Below, piece after piece: positions 1 through 8,340 of a stretch of DNA of 64,000 nucleotides. The translations under genes were made by a program, and so were the position numbers. Below the pieces are notes generated by a model. It had not been told where the DNA came from, searched no databases, and saw only the letters and a program-made list of their open reading frames with translations. Positions within the stretch are counted from its first letter, which is position 1. Every line of letters begins with the position of its first letter. The stretch comes from Alloalcanivorax dieselolei B5 (GTDB lineage: Bacteria > Pseudomonadota > Gammaproteobacteria > Pseudomonadales > Alcanivoracaceae): NCBI RefSeq assembly GCF_000300005.1, contig NC_018691.1, forward strand, positions 3,596,001 to 3,660,000. Direction: 5' to 3'.

Positions 1-220
1 GCTTGGGCTCTGGTTTGGGCTGCGGCGTCTCTTGCTTGGGCTCGGGACGGGTGGGCGCCGCCGCCCGCTCGGTCTGGTCGGTAACCACCGCCATCACATG
101 AGGAGGAATCTTCGGGGGACGGCGCAGTTCCGGCTCGGAGGTCCAGGTAAACAGCACCATTCCCAACACCAACAGGTGCAGGAACAGGGACAGCCCCGCG
201 CCTACCCCACGGTCACTCAT
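1..220 (-). CDS. tolA: TolA, N-terminal part (cut by window edge)
   Basis: Inner-membrane anchored periplasmic linker of the Tol-Pal envelope-constriction system; only the first 73 or so codons are in the window. A single membrane helix (about residues 8–27) carries the Ser-x3-His pair (S11, H15) that contacts TolQ/TolR in known TolA proteins. It is followed by the start of the Pro/Lys/Glu/Gln-rich linker typical of domain II. The ATG at 220 overlaps the tolR stop as ATGA, so translation is probably coupled. The C-terminal domain that binds TolB and colicins is outside the window and cannot be checked. Confidence 0.9.
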   Translation of the reverse strand, partial: MSDRGVGAGLSLFLHLLVLGMVLFTWTSEPELRRPPKIPPHVMAVVTDQTERAAAPTRPEPKQETPQPKPEPK

Positions 221-669
221 GGCAACTCCGCCGGGTCGGTCACCAGGCCCAGCTTGGTGACGCCGGCGCTCTGCAGCTCCGACATCAGTACCACTACTTT
301 GCCATAGGGCACGTTCTGATCACCGCGCACCAGGAACAGGGTTTCCGGTTTCTCGCTGTGAATGGCGGTGACCCGCTGGGTCAATGCTTCCAGATCGGTG
401 GCGGCTTCACTGTCGTCGCCGACATTAATGTAGTAGCCGCCATCGGCGGCCACCGCGATCATCACCGGCTCGTCATTTTCCGTCGGCAGCGGCGCGCTAT
501 TGGCCTGGGGCAGATCCACGGAGACCCCCTGGGTCATCATCGGCGCGGTGGCCATGAAGATCACCAGCAGCACCAGCATCACGTCGATGTAAGGCACCAC
601 GTTCATCTCCGCGGCCAGCTTCCGCGGAGTATGCCTGCGCATACCTGAAGAAGGTCGGTATCGGGCCAC
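217..669 (-). CDS. tolR: TolR, Tol-Pal proton-channel subunit
   Basis: ExbD/TolR family protein of 150 residues (usual length about 140–150). It forms the proton-conducting channel with TolQ that powers TolA. One membrane helix (about residues 25–44) contains Asp29, in the position of the conserved protonatable aspartate (D23 of E. coli TolR). The rest is the periplasmic domain, ending in the conserved run of small residues around VPYGKVV and LGLVTDP. It starts 3 bp after the tolQ stop and overlaps tolA by 4 bp, so it sits inside the usual tolQ-R-A operon. The N-terminal Arg-rich cytoplasmic tail is consistent with the positive-inside rule. Confidence 0.96.
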   Translation of the reverse strand: MARYRPSSGMRRHTPRKLAAEMNVVPYIDVMLVLLVIFMATAPMMTQGVSVDLPQANSAPLPTENDEPVMIAVAADGGYYINVGDDSEAATDLEALTQRVTAIHSEKPETLFLVRGDQNVPYGKVVVLMSELQSAGVTKLGLVTDPAELP

Positions 670-672
670 GAT

Positions 673-1359
673 CTACTCCTCCCGGCTATGGGCCTGGCGG
701 TGGAGAACGGCGGAAAACTCCTCGGCGAACATTTCGCAGTTGCCCACCAGGGAATCGGACAGAGAAGCGTAGCGGTTGTAGGCCATCACCGCCGGAATCG
801 CCGCGAACAGGCCGATGGCGGTGGCCACCAGCGCCTCGGCGATACCCGGGGCCACCACGCTGAGCGTGGCCTGGGTCACATTGGCCAGGGCGCGGAACGA
901 ATGCATGATGCCCCATACCGTGCCGAACAGGCCGATGTAAGGACTGGTGGAGCCCACCGACGCCAGGAACGGCAGGTAGCGGGACAGCCTCGCCTCTTCC
1001 CGCTGCAGCGCCACGCGCATGGCCCGCTGGGCACCGTCCATCACCGCGTCACTGTCCCGGGAGGTCTTCGACAACCGCACGAATTCCTGGAACCCGGCGC
1101 GGAAAATCGCCTCGGTACCGGAATCCGGATTGGATTTCTTGCGCACCTGGTTATACAGGCTGGCCAGATCACCGCCGGACCAGAATTTTTCCTCGAACGC
1201 CTGCCCCGCCTTGCGCGCCCGGCTCAATACCCGGTAGCGGGTAACGATCACATACCAGGAGAACAGGGAGGCGAACAGCAGCACCAGCATTACCGCCTTC
1301 ACCACCGGCCCGGCATGCAGCACCAGGGAAGCAATGGACATGTCGGAGGCTTCAATCAT
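673..1359 (-). CDS. tolQ: TolQ, Tol-Pal motor subunit
   Basis: MotA/TolQ/ExbB family membrane protein, 228 residues from the chosen start. Three membrane segments are visible: about 15–38, 130–152 and 165–190. The region around GLFGTVWGIM and the later Ala/Ile-rich helix are family hallmarks. A longer reading frame runs upstream to 1440, but the ATG at 1359 has a strong GAGGAG ribosome site 7–8 bases upstream, and the protein then begins like other TolQ. The start overlaps the end of ybgC by 8 bp. With TolR it converts proton motive force into TolA movement at the division septum. Confidence 0.95.
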   Translation of the reverse strand: MIEASDMSIASLVLHAGPVVKAVMLVLLFASLFSWYVIVTRYRVLSRARKAGQAFEEKFWSGGDLASLYNQVRKKSNPDSGTEAIFRAGFQEFVRLSKTSRDSDAVMDGAQRAMRVALQREEARLSRYLPFLASVGSTSPYIGLFGTVWGIMHSFRALANVTQATLSVVAPGIAEALVATAIGLFAAIPAVMAYNRYASLSDSLVGNCEMFAEEFSAVLHRQAHSREE

Positions 1360-1795
1360 TGGCCCGTTCTCCTCGATATTCGGCCTTGAATCTTTGGTAC
1401 AGCGGCGCCGGCAACGCTTTCGGGCGAATACCGTCGGCACTGACGCAGGCTATTTTGATTTCCGCTTCACATAGAAGCTGATCTCCGCGGCGCACCTGTT
1501 GGGCGAACAGCAACGTCGCCTTGCCCAGATGGCGCAGTCCGGCGCTGACACCGAGGGCGTCATCGATACGCGCGGGACTGTGGTAGCGCACTTGGCAGGA
1601 ATGCACCACGAACTGATAATTCTCCTCGGACAACCCATAATGCTGGTAGCCCAGGGAGCGCAGGTATTCGGTACGGGCCCGTTCCATGAATTTCAAATAG
1701 TTCACGTAATAGACGATACCGCCGGCGTCAGTGTCTTCGATATAGACCCGCACCGGTAGGACAAAGTCCTGATCCGTCGAAGATTTTTCAGTCAT
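1352..1795 (-). CDS. ybgC: YbgC, Tol-Pal-associated acyl-CoA thioesterase
   Basis: Hotdog-fold 4-hydroxybenzoyl-CoA thioesterase family protein of 147 residues. The segment [20 protein letters not shown] near the N-terminus holds the catalytic Asp of the YbgC family (D in DTDAGG). YbgC proteins hydrolyse acyl-CoA or acyl-ACP thioesters at the membrane, and the gene is the usual first member of the tol-pal cluster, as here. I use the ATG at 1795, with GGGGA upstream. An ATG at 1810 and a GTG at 1813 are in frame and would add 5–6 residues. It overlaps ruvB by 8 bp and tolQ by 8 bp, so the ruv and tol genes may be co-transcribed. Confidence 0.92.
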   Translation of the reverse strand: MTEKSSTDQDFVLPVRVYIEDTDAGGIVYYVNYLKFMERARTEYLRSLGYQHYGLSEENYQFVVHSCQVRYHSPARIDDALGVSAGLRHLGKATLLFAQQVRRGDQLLCEAEIKIACVSADGIRPKALPAPLYQRFKAEYRGERAND

Positions 1796-2816
1796 TAAAC
1801 AAATCCCCATCACTCCCCGGGCGGCGCAGTCCGAAGTGGCGCCAGGCGTGGTTGGTCACTTGCCGGCCCCGCGACGTGCGCTGTATGAAACCCTGTTGAA
1901 TCAGATAGGGTTCCACCACTTCCTCCAGGGTTCCGGCGTCCTCGTTAAGGGCCGCCGCCAACGAGTCCAGCCCCACCGGACCGCCGTCGAACTTATGCAT
2001 CATCATGTTCAGCAACCGCCGGTCGGTGCCATCCAGACCGTGGCTGTCCACCTCCAGCATATCCAGCGCCGCCTCCGCCACCGGTCCGACGATGCGACCG
2101 TCACTTTTCACTTCGGCATAGTCCCGCACCCGGCGCAGCAGCCGGTTGGCGATCCGCGGCGTACCCCGGGCGCGGCGCGCCACTTCCCGGGCGCCATTTT
2201 CATCCACTGGAATGGCAAGGATGTCGCAGGAACGGGCGACGATACGCGACAAGTCGTCGACGTTATAGAATTCCAGCCGTTGCACGATACCGAAGCGGTC
2301 ACGTAACGGCGCGGTGAGCAAACCGGCGCGAGTGGTGGCACCAACCAGGGTGAACGGCGGCAGATCCAGTTTGATGGAACGGGCCGCCGGCCCTTCGCCG
2401 ATCATGATGTCCAGTTGGAAGTCTTCCATGGCCGGATAGAGGATCTCTTCCACCACCGGTGACAGCCGGTGGATCTCATCCACGAACAGCACATCGCCCT
2501 CTTCCAGATTGGTGAGGATGGCGGCCAGGTCTCCGGCTTTTTCCAGCACCGGACCGGAGGTGGACTTCAATTCGGACCCCATTTCCCGGGCGATGATATG
2601 GGCCAGCGTGGTCTTCCCCAGCCCCGGCGGTCCGAAAATCAGGGTGTGATCAAGAGTCTCGCCACGCCCGCGGGCGGCGTCGATGAAAATTTCCAGCCGC
2701 TCCCGGACCTTGGGTTGCCCGTTGTAATCGGCCAGATTGGCGGGCCGGATCGCCCGGTCATGCTGTTCTTCCCGGGGATCCGAAGCGCCGGAGGAAATCA
2801 GGCGATCATTGTCCAT
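1788..2816 (-). CDS. ruvB: RuvB, Holliday-junction branch-migration ATPase
   Basis: Hexameric AAA+ motor that drives branch migration of Holliday junctions with RuvA. 342 residues, near the family norm of about 336. Visible motifs in order: Walker [10 protein letters not shown], Walker [12 protein letters not shown], the sensor/arginine-finger region [18 protein letters not shown], and the C-terminal winged-helix domain with [12 protein letters not shown] and the RGRQVT region. It lies 83 bp downstream of ruvA. The 3' end overlaps ybgC, which links recombination repair genes to the tol operon. Confidence 0.98.
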   Translation of the reverse strand: MDNDRLISSGASDPREEQHDRAIRPANLADYNGQPKVRERLEIFIDAARGRGETLDHTLIFGPPGLGKTTLAHIIAREMGSELKSTSGPVLEKAGDLAAILTNLEEGDVLFVDEIHRLSPVVEEILYPAMEDFQLDIMIGEGPAARSIKLDLPPFTLVGATTRAGLLTAPLRDRFGIVQRLEFYNVDDLSRIVARSCDILAIPVDENGAREVARRARGTPRIANRLLRRVRDYAEVKSDGRIVGPVAEAALDMLEVDSHGLDGTDRRLLNMMMHKFDGGPVGLDSLAAALNEDAGTLEEVVEPYLIQQGFIQRTSRGRQVTNHAWRHFGLRRPGSDGDLFND

Positions 2817-2899
2817 GGTGACATTACACCTTCTCTAATAGAGCAATAGAGCCAGAGCAGCACCCTTTATGGTGCGGGGGCATCACTCTTTACAGGACA

Positions 2900-3502
2900 T
2901 CACTTTGCCAGACCACGCAGAGCCCGGCGAATAAGACCTTCGCTGGTCTCCTCCCCGGCCTCCGCCGCGCGGGCCACCGCCGCCACCGCGTCCTTATTGC
3001 GATAGCCCAGAGCTTCCAGCGCCGCCACCGCGTCGTCACGAACGCCATTGGCGCCGGCCTGGGACACCAGCCCCGACGGCATCGCCGGCGCGCCTTCCAG
3101 CTTGTCCAGGCGATCGGACATCTCGATAACCAGACGCTCGGCGGTTTTCTTGCCGATACCCGGCACCTTCACCAGGGAGCTGGTGTCCTGATCACGGATA
3201 CAGGCGGCCAGCCGATCCGCTTCGATGCCGGAGAGAATCGCCAGCGCCATTTTCGGGCCGACACCGTTGACCTTGATCAGGCTGCGGAACAGCTCGCGCT
3301 CATAACGGCTGTTGAAGCCGTACAGCAGTTGGGCATCCTCGCGAACCACGAAATGGGTATGCAGTGTCAACGACGCCCCGACTTCCGGCATGTCATAGAA
3401 CACCGTCATCGGCGCTTCCACTTCGTAGCCAACACCACCCACATCCAGCAGCAGCCAGGGCGGCCGTTTGTCCAGCAGTTGTCCTTTGAGTTGTCCGATC
3501 AT
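2900..3502 (-). CDS. ruvA: RuvA, Holliday-junction binding subunit
   Basis: RuvA holds the four-way junction in its square-planar form and recruits RuvB. 200 residues from the ATG at 3502 (family about 203). N-terminal OB-fold beginning [10 protein letters not shown], then two helix-hairpin-helix motifs ([16 protein letters not shown] and [17 protein letters not shown]), a variable linker near 150, and the C-terminal RuvB-binding three-helix domain ([12 protein letters not shown]). The frame extends further upstream, but this start is fixed by homology and by its ATGA overlap with the ruvC stop. Confidence 0.98.
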   Translation of the reverse strand: MIGQLKGQLLDKRPPWLLLDVGGVGYEVEAPMTVFYDMPEVGASLTLHTHFVVREDAQLLYGFNSRYERELFRSLIKVNGVGPKMALAILSGIEADRLAACIRDQDTSSLVKVPGIGKKTAERLVIEMSDRLDKLEGAPAMPSGLVSQAGANGVRDDAVAALEALGYRNKDAVAAVARAAEAGEETSEGLIRRALRGLAK

Positions 3503-4017
3503 CGTATCCGTCTTCGTCTTACCGCGCTGGCGCCGGCGATGCGTGCCAGCGATACGCGCATGTGCGCATGACACAGGGCGATGGCCAGAGCATCGGCGGC
3601 ATCCGCCTGCGGGCGTTTGTCCAAACCCAGCAAATGCCGGACCATTTCCGCCACCTGAACCTTCTCGGCGCCGCCGCTCCCCACCACCGCCTGTTTCACC
3701 TGGCGGGCGGAGTACTCAAATATCGGCGCGCCACTTTGCACCAGCGCCGCCAACGCGGCGCCCCGGGCCTGACCCAGCTTCAGCGCGGAATCCGCGTTGC
3801 GTGCCATGAACACCTTTTCGATACTGATTTCCGCCGGCTGAAAGCGCGTCAGCAGCTCGGTCAGCCCGGTGAAAATCTGCCCCAGGCGTGGCGCCATGTC
3901 CTCACCGCGGGTACTGATGGTGCCGAAGGTCAAAGCGCGGCTGCGATTACCCTGCTGCTCGATGACACCGTAACCGGTGTGCCGGGAGCCAGGGTCGATA
4001 CCGAGCAAAATGGTCAT
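3499..4017 (-). CDS. ruvC: RuvC, Holliday-junction resolvase
   Basis: Homodimeric endonuclease that cuts Holliday junctions; 172 residues, as expected. The four catalytic acidic residues can be placed at D8 ([12 protein letters not shown]), E67 (SIEKVF), D139 and D142 ([10 protein letters not shown]). It is first in ruvC-ruvA-ruvB, overlapping ruvA by 4 bp. A promoter-like pair and an intrinsic terminator lie within 80 bp upstream, listed separately. The C-terminus ends in a short Arg-rich tail that is slightly unusual but does not touch the active site. Confidence 0.98.
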   Translation of the reverse strand: MTILLGIDPGSRHTGYGVIEQQGNRSRALTFGTISTRGEDMAPRLGQIFTGLTELLTRFQPAEISIEKVFMARNADSALKLGQARGAALAALVQSGAPIFEYSARQVKQAVVGSGGAEKVQVAEMVRHLLGLDKRPQADAADALAIALCHAHMRVSLARIAGASAVRRRRIR

Positions 4018-4040
4018 AGAGTCCAGCCGATTCTCATAAT

Positions 4041-4066
4041 AAAAAGGCAGGTAGCCGTTACCTGCC
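4041..4066 (-). terminator. Intrinsic terminator between yebC and ruvC
   Basis: Read on the minus strand, an 8-bp perfect stem (GGCAGGTA / TACCTGCC, 5-nt loop) is followed directly by TTTTT and then ATTATG. The T-run ends 23 nt before the ruvC ATG. It should stop transcripts coming from yebC. Confidence 0.8.
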
Positions 4067-4068
4067 TC

Positions 4069-4097
4069 ATATAACCTTTCCGCTGTTCTTATGTCCA
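4069..4097 (-). promoter_or_regulatory. Candidate ruvCAB promoter
   Basis: On the minus strand TGGACA (4097–4092) and TTATAT (4074–4069) are 17 bp apart, a good sigma-70 match. A transcript would begin around 4062, inside the first arm of the terminator stem just downstream. ruvC messages started here could not form the full hairpin, while read-through from yebC could. Confidence 0.5.
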
Positions 4098-4118
4098 GTA
4101 CAAGCGTATGGGCGCCAG

Positions 4119-4259
4119 CACGCTTGCACGCAACACGCTTGCACGCAAAACCCTAAGCAATAGCGTACCGGCGATGACTGACTTGCCGAGCAATCAGCCC
4201 TTCCCGTCTCGCTACTGGGCCGGCAAGCATGGCGTGCAAGCGTGTTGCGTGCAGGCGTG
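4119..4259. repeat. CACGC-rich inverted element, copy 1
   Basis: The ends 4119–4146 and 4232–4259 are inverted copies matching at 27 of 28 positions, built from the core GCTTGCACGCAACACGC. The 85-bp interior is unrelated to the other copies. It is one of five intergenic copies in the window. Confidence 0.8.
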
Positions 4260-4270
4260 AATGCCGTCTG

Positions 4271-5002
4271 TTATTGCTCCGACCACTCGGCGTTGGTGTA
4301 GACGTTCTGCACGTCGTCCAGATCTTCCAGATGGTCGACCATCTTGCCCACGGTCTCGGCGGTGTCGGCGTCCATCTCCGCGCTGGTGGATGGATGCATG
4401 GTGACCTCGGCATCCGCCGGCTCCAAGCCGCCCGCCTTGAGCGCATCGACCACGTCACCGAAGCTGCGATCCGGGGCGGTCACCACCAGGAAGCTGCCGT
4501 CGTCGTTTTCTTCCACGTCCTCGGCGCCGGCTTCCAGGGCCAATTCCATCAGCTTTTCTTCGTCCACGCCGGGCTCGAAGAAGATTTCACCCCGCTTTGT
4601 GAACAGAAACGCCACCGAACCGCTGGTACCAAGATTGCCACCAAACTTGGAGAAGGCATGACGCACTTCGGCCACGGTGCGATTGACGTTGTCGGTCATG
4701 GTTTCCACCAGCACCGCCACGCCACCCTTGCCGTAACCTTCGTAGGTGATCTCTTCCATGTTGGCGCTGTCGTCACCGCCGGCGCCACGTTTGATCGCCC
4801 GGTCGATGGTGTCCCGGGTCATATTGTTGGTCAGCGCCTTGTCCACCGCCGCCCGCAGACGCGGGTTATCGTTGATCTCGCCGCCGCCCATGCGGGCGGA
4901 CACGGTGATCTCGCGGATCAGCTTGGTGAAGATCTTACCGCGCTTGGCGTCCTGGGCCGCCTTGCGGTGTTTGATATTGGCCCATTTACTATGACCTGCC
5001 AT
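4271..5002 (-). CDS. yebC: YebC/TACO1-family regulator
   Basis: YebC-family protein, 243 residues (family about 240–250), beginning with the hallmark [14 protein letters not shown] and containing the conserved GAGGDD-containing segment in the first domain. Members act as transcription factors or as ribosome-associated factors that help translate proline-rich stretches, so the precise role here is open. The ATG at 5002 has CGGAGG just upstream; a longer frame to 5044 runs into a repeat and is rejected. The gene lies between aspS and ruvC, as in many gammaproteobacteria. Unusually, it is bracketed by two copies of the CACGC-rich inverted element. Confidence 0.96.
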   Translation of the reverse strand: MAGHSKWANIKHRKAAQDAKRGKIFTKLIREITVSARMGGGEINDNPRLRAAVDKALTNNMTRDTIDRAIKRGAGGDDSANMEEITYEGYGKGGVAVLVETMTDNVNRTVAEVRHAFSKFGGNLGTSGSVAFLFTKRGEIFFEPGVDEEKLMELALEAGAEDVEENDDGSFLVVTAPDRSFGDVVDALKAGGLEPADAEVTMHPSTSAEMDADTAETVGKMVDHLEDLDDVQNVYTNAEWSEQ

Positions 5003-5013
5003 GAAAAACCTCC

Positions 5014-5095
5014 GCTTGCACGCAACACGCCGGCACGCTGGCACGCCGTTACGCGAGGCCCGCGTTTTTAGCGTACCCGCGTGTTGCGTGCAAGC
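5014..5095. repeat. CACGC-rich inverted element, copy 2
   Basis: Perfect 17-bp inverted ends GCTTGCACGCAACACGC (5014–5030) and its complement (5079–5095) in the 104-bp aspS–yebC gap. Confidence 0.8.
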
Positions 5096-5106
5096 GTGTC
5101 AGCGCT

Positions 5107-6870
5107 TTAGTTATTTTCCTTGCGAACGCTGATGCCCACTTCGCGCAGCTGCTGATTGTCCACCGGCGAAGGCGCGTTGGTCATCAGGCAAGCCGCGGTC
5201 TGGGTTTTCGGGAAAGCAATCACTTCACGAATCGAGTCGCTGCCGGTCATCAGCATCACCATGCGGTCCAGGCCGAAGGCCAGACCGCCGTGGGGCGGTG
5301 CACCGTATTTCAGTGCGTCGAGCAGGAAACCGAATTTCTCGCGCGCTTCCTGTTCGTCAATGCCAAGTGCCTCGAACACGGTCTGCTGCATGTCCGGGCG
5401 ATGAATACGGATGGAACCGCCGCCCAGTTCGGTGCCATTGAGCACCATATCGTAGGCCCGCGACAGCGCGCCTTCCGGGTTGCTCTTCAGTTCCTCGGGG
5501 TCGCACTTGGGCATGGTGAACGGATGGTGCAGCGCATAATAGCGGCCGTCTTCTTCCTCGAACATGGGGAAGTCCACCACCCACAGCGGCTTCCAGTCGC
5601 CCTCGGCCAGACCACGCTCATGGCCGACCTTGACCCGCAACGCGCCGATCGCTTCATTGACGACTTTGGCCTTGTCGGCACCGAAGAAGATCAGATCGCC
5701 GGTGGCGGCCCCGGTCCGTTCCAGGATGCCCTTGATGGCGTCCTCGGTGAGGAATTTGAGAATCGGGGATTGCAGCCCTTCGGCGCCAGCGGCCAGGTCG
5801 TTGACCTTCACATAGGCCAGCCCCTTGGCGCCGTAGATACCGACGAACTTGGTGTATTCATCGATTTCCTTGCGGGACAGATCGGCGCCGCCGGGCACTT
5901 TCAGCGCCACCACCCGCCCCTTGGGATCCTTGGCCGGGCCGGCGAACACCTTGAATTCCACGCCATCCATCAGATCAGCGATGTCCACCAGTTCCATCGG
6001 CACGCGCAGATCCGGCTTGTCGGAACCGTAGCGGTTCATCGCCTCGGCGAACGTCATGCGTGGAAACTCCGGCAGCTCCACATCCAGCAACTCGCGGAAC
6101 AGGGTACGGGCCATACGCTCGGCCACGCCCATGATGTCCTCTTCCTCGACAAAAGACGCTTCCAGGTCGATCTGGGTGAATTCCGGCTGACGGTCAGCGC
6201 GCAGGTCCTCGTCGCGGAAGCACTTGGCGATCTGATAGTAGCGATCGAAACCGGCCACCATCAGCAACTGCTTGAACAACTGCGGAGATTGCGGCAGCGC
6301 GAAGAAGCTGCCGGCGTGGGTACGGCTGGGCACCAGATAATCCCGTGCCCCTTCCGGCGTGGCCCGGGTCAGTACCGGGGTTTCCACGTCCATGAAACCT
6401 TCCTGCTCCAGGAAGGCGCGTACCGCATGGGTGAGCCGGGAACGGAACTGGAAGCGCTGCAGAGCTTCCGGTCGACGCAGGTCCAGATAGCGGTACTTCA
6501 ACCGCACTTCCTCACCGGCGGCGGAATACTCGTCCAGCTCGAACGGCGGCGTCTGTGCTTCGTTGAGAATGGTCAGCGCCTTGCCCAGCACTTCGATATC
6601 GCCGGTGGCCATGCGCGCATTACGCACCGCCTCGTCACGCAGCCGCACCCGGCCGGTGATTTTCAGCACGTATTCGCCACGAACCTTGTCGGCCAGGGCA
6701 AAGGCGTCCACCGTATCGGGATCGAACACCACCTGCACCAGACCAGTGCGGTCACGCACGTCCAGGAAAATAACCCCGCCGTGATCGCGGCGGCGATGTA
6801 CCCAACCGCACAGTTCCACCGTCTCCCCATCATGGGAGGCCCGCAAATCACCGCAATAATGGCTTCGCAT
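5107..6870 (-). CDS. aspS: Aspartyl-tRNA synthetase
   Basis: Class II synthetase charging tRNA-Asp; 587 residues, the normal bacterial length (about 590), with the bacterial insertion domain. N-terminal OB anticodon-binding domain (MRSHYCGDL…VHRRRDHGG), class II motif 2 ([16 protein letters not shown]) and motif 3 near the C-terminus ([13 protein letters not shown]). The in-frame upstream start at 6918 is rejected because homologues begin at MRSHYCG. Whether it also charges tRNA-Asn cannot be judged without knowing if asnS or gatCAB is elsewhere in the genome. It is followed by a repeat and then yebC on the same strand. Confidence 0.98.
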   Translation of the reverse strand: MRSHYCGDLRASHDGETVELCGWVHRRRDHGGVIFLDVRDRTGLVQVVFDPDTVDAFALADKVRGEYVLKITGRVRLRDEAVRNARMATGDIEVLGKALTILNEAQTPPFELDEYSAAGEEVRLKYRYLDLRRPEALQRFQFRSRLTHAVRAFLEQEGFMDVETPVLTRATPEGARDYLVPSRTHAGSFFALPQSPQLFKQLLMVAGFDRYYQIAKCFRDEDLRADRQPEFTQIDLEASFVEEEDIMGVAERMARTLFRELLDVELPEFPRMTFAEAMNRYGSDKPDLRVPMELVDIADLMDGVEFKVFAGPAKDPKGRVVALKVPGGADLSRKEIDEYTKFVGIYGAKGLAYVKVNDLAAGAEGLQSPILKFLTEDAIKGILERTGAATGDLIFFGADKAKVVNEAIGALRVKVGHERGLAEGDWKPLWVVDFPMFEEEDGRYYALHHPFTMPKCDPEELKSNPEGALSRAYDMVLNGTELGGGSIRIHRPDMQQTVFEALGIDEQEAREKFGFLLDALKYGAPPHGGLAFGLDRMVMLMTGSDSIREVIAFPKTQTAACLMTNAPSPVDNQQLREVGISVRKENN

Positions 6871-7269
6871 GTCCACAGTCCAGTCTTGAGTTCGTTTTGG
6901 CCGGTCCCGGCCCATCACCGGCAGGGCCCGAAAAAGGCGGCCTAGTATAGCGATTCAGGGGCGGCCGGGCCATGCCATCCGGCGCGCGAGGGAGCATTGG
7001 GCGGGGTTGCCGGAAGGCGGGGCGCCCTCTTCGTTATCGCCCATTTTCAGTGCCGGTCTTGCCGCGAATCTGTAAAAAGCCGACAAAGCACGCCAAACAC
7101 CGCAAAAAATAGGTGCCGGACGCCTTGTACGTCGGGAAACGTTGGCATATAACTGACTGCGCACCAGCTCAGTCGTGCCTCTGAGTCAGGCAGTCCAGGG
7201 GTACCCTGACAGGGAAGCAACTAAACAACCTTCTCCAGGAAGTCATCAAACACAGGGGTAAACGATCCT
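6871..7269. other. aspS–HU divergent spacer (399 bp)
   Basis: It carries the promoter for the HU gene and its leader of about 110 nt, which includes a small CTCAG/CTGAG hairpin near 7169–7190. The left half presumably holds the aspS promoter, but I could not place one convincingly. No gene is seen. Confidence 0.7.
7125..7153 (+). promoter_or_regulatory. Sigma-70 promoter of the HU gene
   Basis: TTGTAC at 7125–7130 and TATAAC at 7148–7153 with exactly 17 bp between them. This predicts a start near 7160 and a 5' leader of about 110 nt. Confidence 0.65.
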
Positions 7270-7647
7270 ATGGCTGCAAAGAAAAAAGCGGTGAAGAAAA
7301 CCGCCAGCTCCACTCCCAAGGCCCGAGCCGTGAAAGCCATCGCCGAGCCGATGACCAAAACCCAAATCGTTACTCAGATCAGTGAAACCACCGGTCTCAC
7401 CAAAAAAGACGTCAATGCCGTCTTTGATGAGCTGGCCGTGGTGATGGAAGGTCATCTGAAGAAACGTGGCGCCGGCCAGTTCACCCTGCCGGGTCTGATC
7501 AAAGTCGTCACCCAGAAGAAACCGGCGACCAAGGCCCGCAAGGGCATCAACCCTTTCACCGGTCAGGAAACCACCTTCGCGGCCAAACCGGCCCGCACCA
7601 TGGTAAAAATCCGTCCGTTGAAAAAGCTCAAGGATATGGCGGGCTGA
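7270..7647 (+). CDS. HU-family nucleoid protein with Lys/Ala-rich N-terminal tail
   Basis: DNA-binding protein of the HU/IHF family, 125 residues against about 90 for HU, because of a basic N-terminal extension (residues 1–26, rich in Lys, Ala and Thr). The HU fold starts near MTKTQIVTQISETTGL and includes the DNA-contacting arm around INPFTGQETTF. The tail resembles histone-like or eukaryotic H1-like tails and may add a second DNA contact, which is inference. It has its own promoter and is followed by a terminator, so it is probably monocistronic. Confidence 0.92.
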   Translation: MAAKKKAVKKTASSTPKARAVKAIAEPMTKTQIVTQISETTGLTKKDVNAVFDELAVVMEGHLKKRGAGQFTLPGLIKVVTQKKPATKARKGINPFTGQETTFAAKPARTMVKIRPLKKLKDMAG

Positions 7648-7654
7648 TCCGCTG

Positions 7655-7690
7655 GCCTGGCCGGGAGCTCCTCGCGGCCAGGCTTTCCTC
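7655..7690 (+). terminator. Intrinsic terminator after the HU gene
   Basis: GCCTGGCC (7655–7662) pairs with GGCCAGGC (7676–7683), with a further GGAG/CTCC match inside the loop. A short pyrimidine-rich tail TTTCCTCC follows. Confidence 0.6.
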
Positions 7691-7801
7691 CCCTTCCCCT
7701 TCCATCCCGCGCAACAGATGCGAGTCGCCGCCCAACCCCCTATAATCCCCCGCCCCTGGAGCCTTAAGGTCTCCGTACCGGCATTCCCAAGGTGACACGA
7801 C

Positions 7802-8095
7802 ATGGCTGAACGCAAGGACAAACGCAAAGTCATCGGCGAGCCGATGACCGACGAACAAATCAAACTGTTTCTGGACCTGCCTCCCGAGGAAGGTGAGAAC
7901 GCCGATTTTCATGTGCTGATTCGCGCCTATCGCGCCCTGCGCGTGGAGGATTTCGAGCGTTTCCTGGCCTTCTTCATCGAACAGGACGGTGACCTGCGCG
8001 CCCGGGACGACAAGGGCCGGACCCTGATCGAGGTGATGCGCGGCCACGGCAAGAACGACGACTACATCGCCGTGCTGGAACAGGCCGGCGGCTGA
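7802..8095 (+). CDS. PA4642-like small conserved protein
   Basis: 97-residue acidic, soluble protein with no signal peptide. It resembles the PA4642 family of uncharacterised proteins from Pseudomonas and relatives: MAERKDKRKVIGEPMTDEQI at the start, then IRAYRALRVEDFERFL, and an ankyrin-like end GRTLIEVMRGHGKNDDYIAVL. Function unknown. The assignment rests on remembered similarity and should be read as family membership only. It is separated from the HU gene by a terminator and followed by a repeat-rich spacer. Confidence 0.75.
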   Translation: MAERKDKRKVIGEPMTDEQIKLFLDLPPEEGENADFHVLIRAYRALRVEDFERFLAFFIEQDGDLRARDDKGRTLIEVMRGHGKNDDYIAVLEQAGG

Positions 8096-8124
8096 GGAAA
8101 CATCAATCCTGAGGTCGCCACAAG

Positions 8125-8201
8125 GCCGCTGTGGGAGCTTGTCCGGGCAGCGGGCCGCTGCGTCCAAGGAATTCGCTTGCAGGGCAAGCTCCTACAGCGG
8201 C
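8125..8201. repeat. REP-like inverted pair
   Basis: The segment 8125–8144 (GCCGCTGTGGGAGCTTGTCC) and 8182–8201 are inverted copies matching at 18 of 20. The GTGGGAGC core followed by a GC-rich stem is the pattern of Pseudomonas REP sequences. The flanking CTTCGTAGCA recurs at 38121–38130. Confidence 0.7.
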
Positions 8202-8244
8202 TTCGTAGCAGGGTTGATTCGAGGCGAGTGACTTCAAAGCTCCT

Positions 8245-8314
8245 GGAGAGCCGGCGGGCAGTGTTCCAGGACCGTGCTTCTCCCGTGTCCTGGAACACTG
8301 CCCGCCGGCTCTCC
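8245..8314. repeat. Long-stem hairpin, copy 1
   Basis: A perfect 28-bp inverted repeat (8245–8272 with 8287–8314) around a 14-nt loop. A second copy sits at 20456–20525 with paired substitutions in both arms. No T-run follows on either strand, so it is not a typical terminator. Confidence 0.9.
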
Positions 8315-8340
8315 TCCCTTGGCAAGAGGCACCCTGTTTC

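Larger units (their letters stand above)
4018..4270. other. yebC–ruvC spacer (253 bp)
   Basis: The spacer holds the ruvC promoter/terminator next to ruvC and one copy of the CACGC-rich inverted element (4119–4259). No gene is seen. Confidence 0.8.

Noticed and set aside
5290-6945. 551-codon plus-strand frame opposite aspS
   Set aside because: Same cause as above; His/Gln/Gly-rich product with no domain, while aspS is intact.
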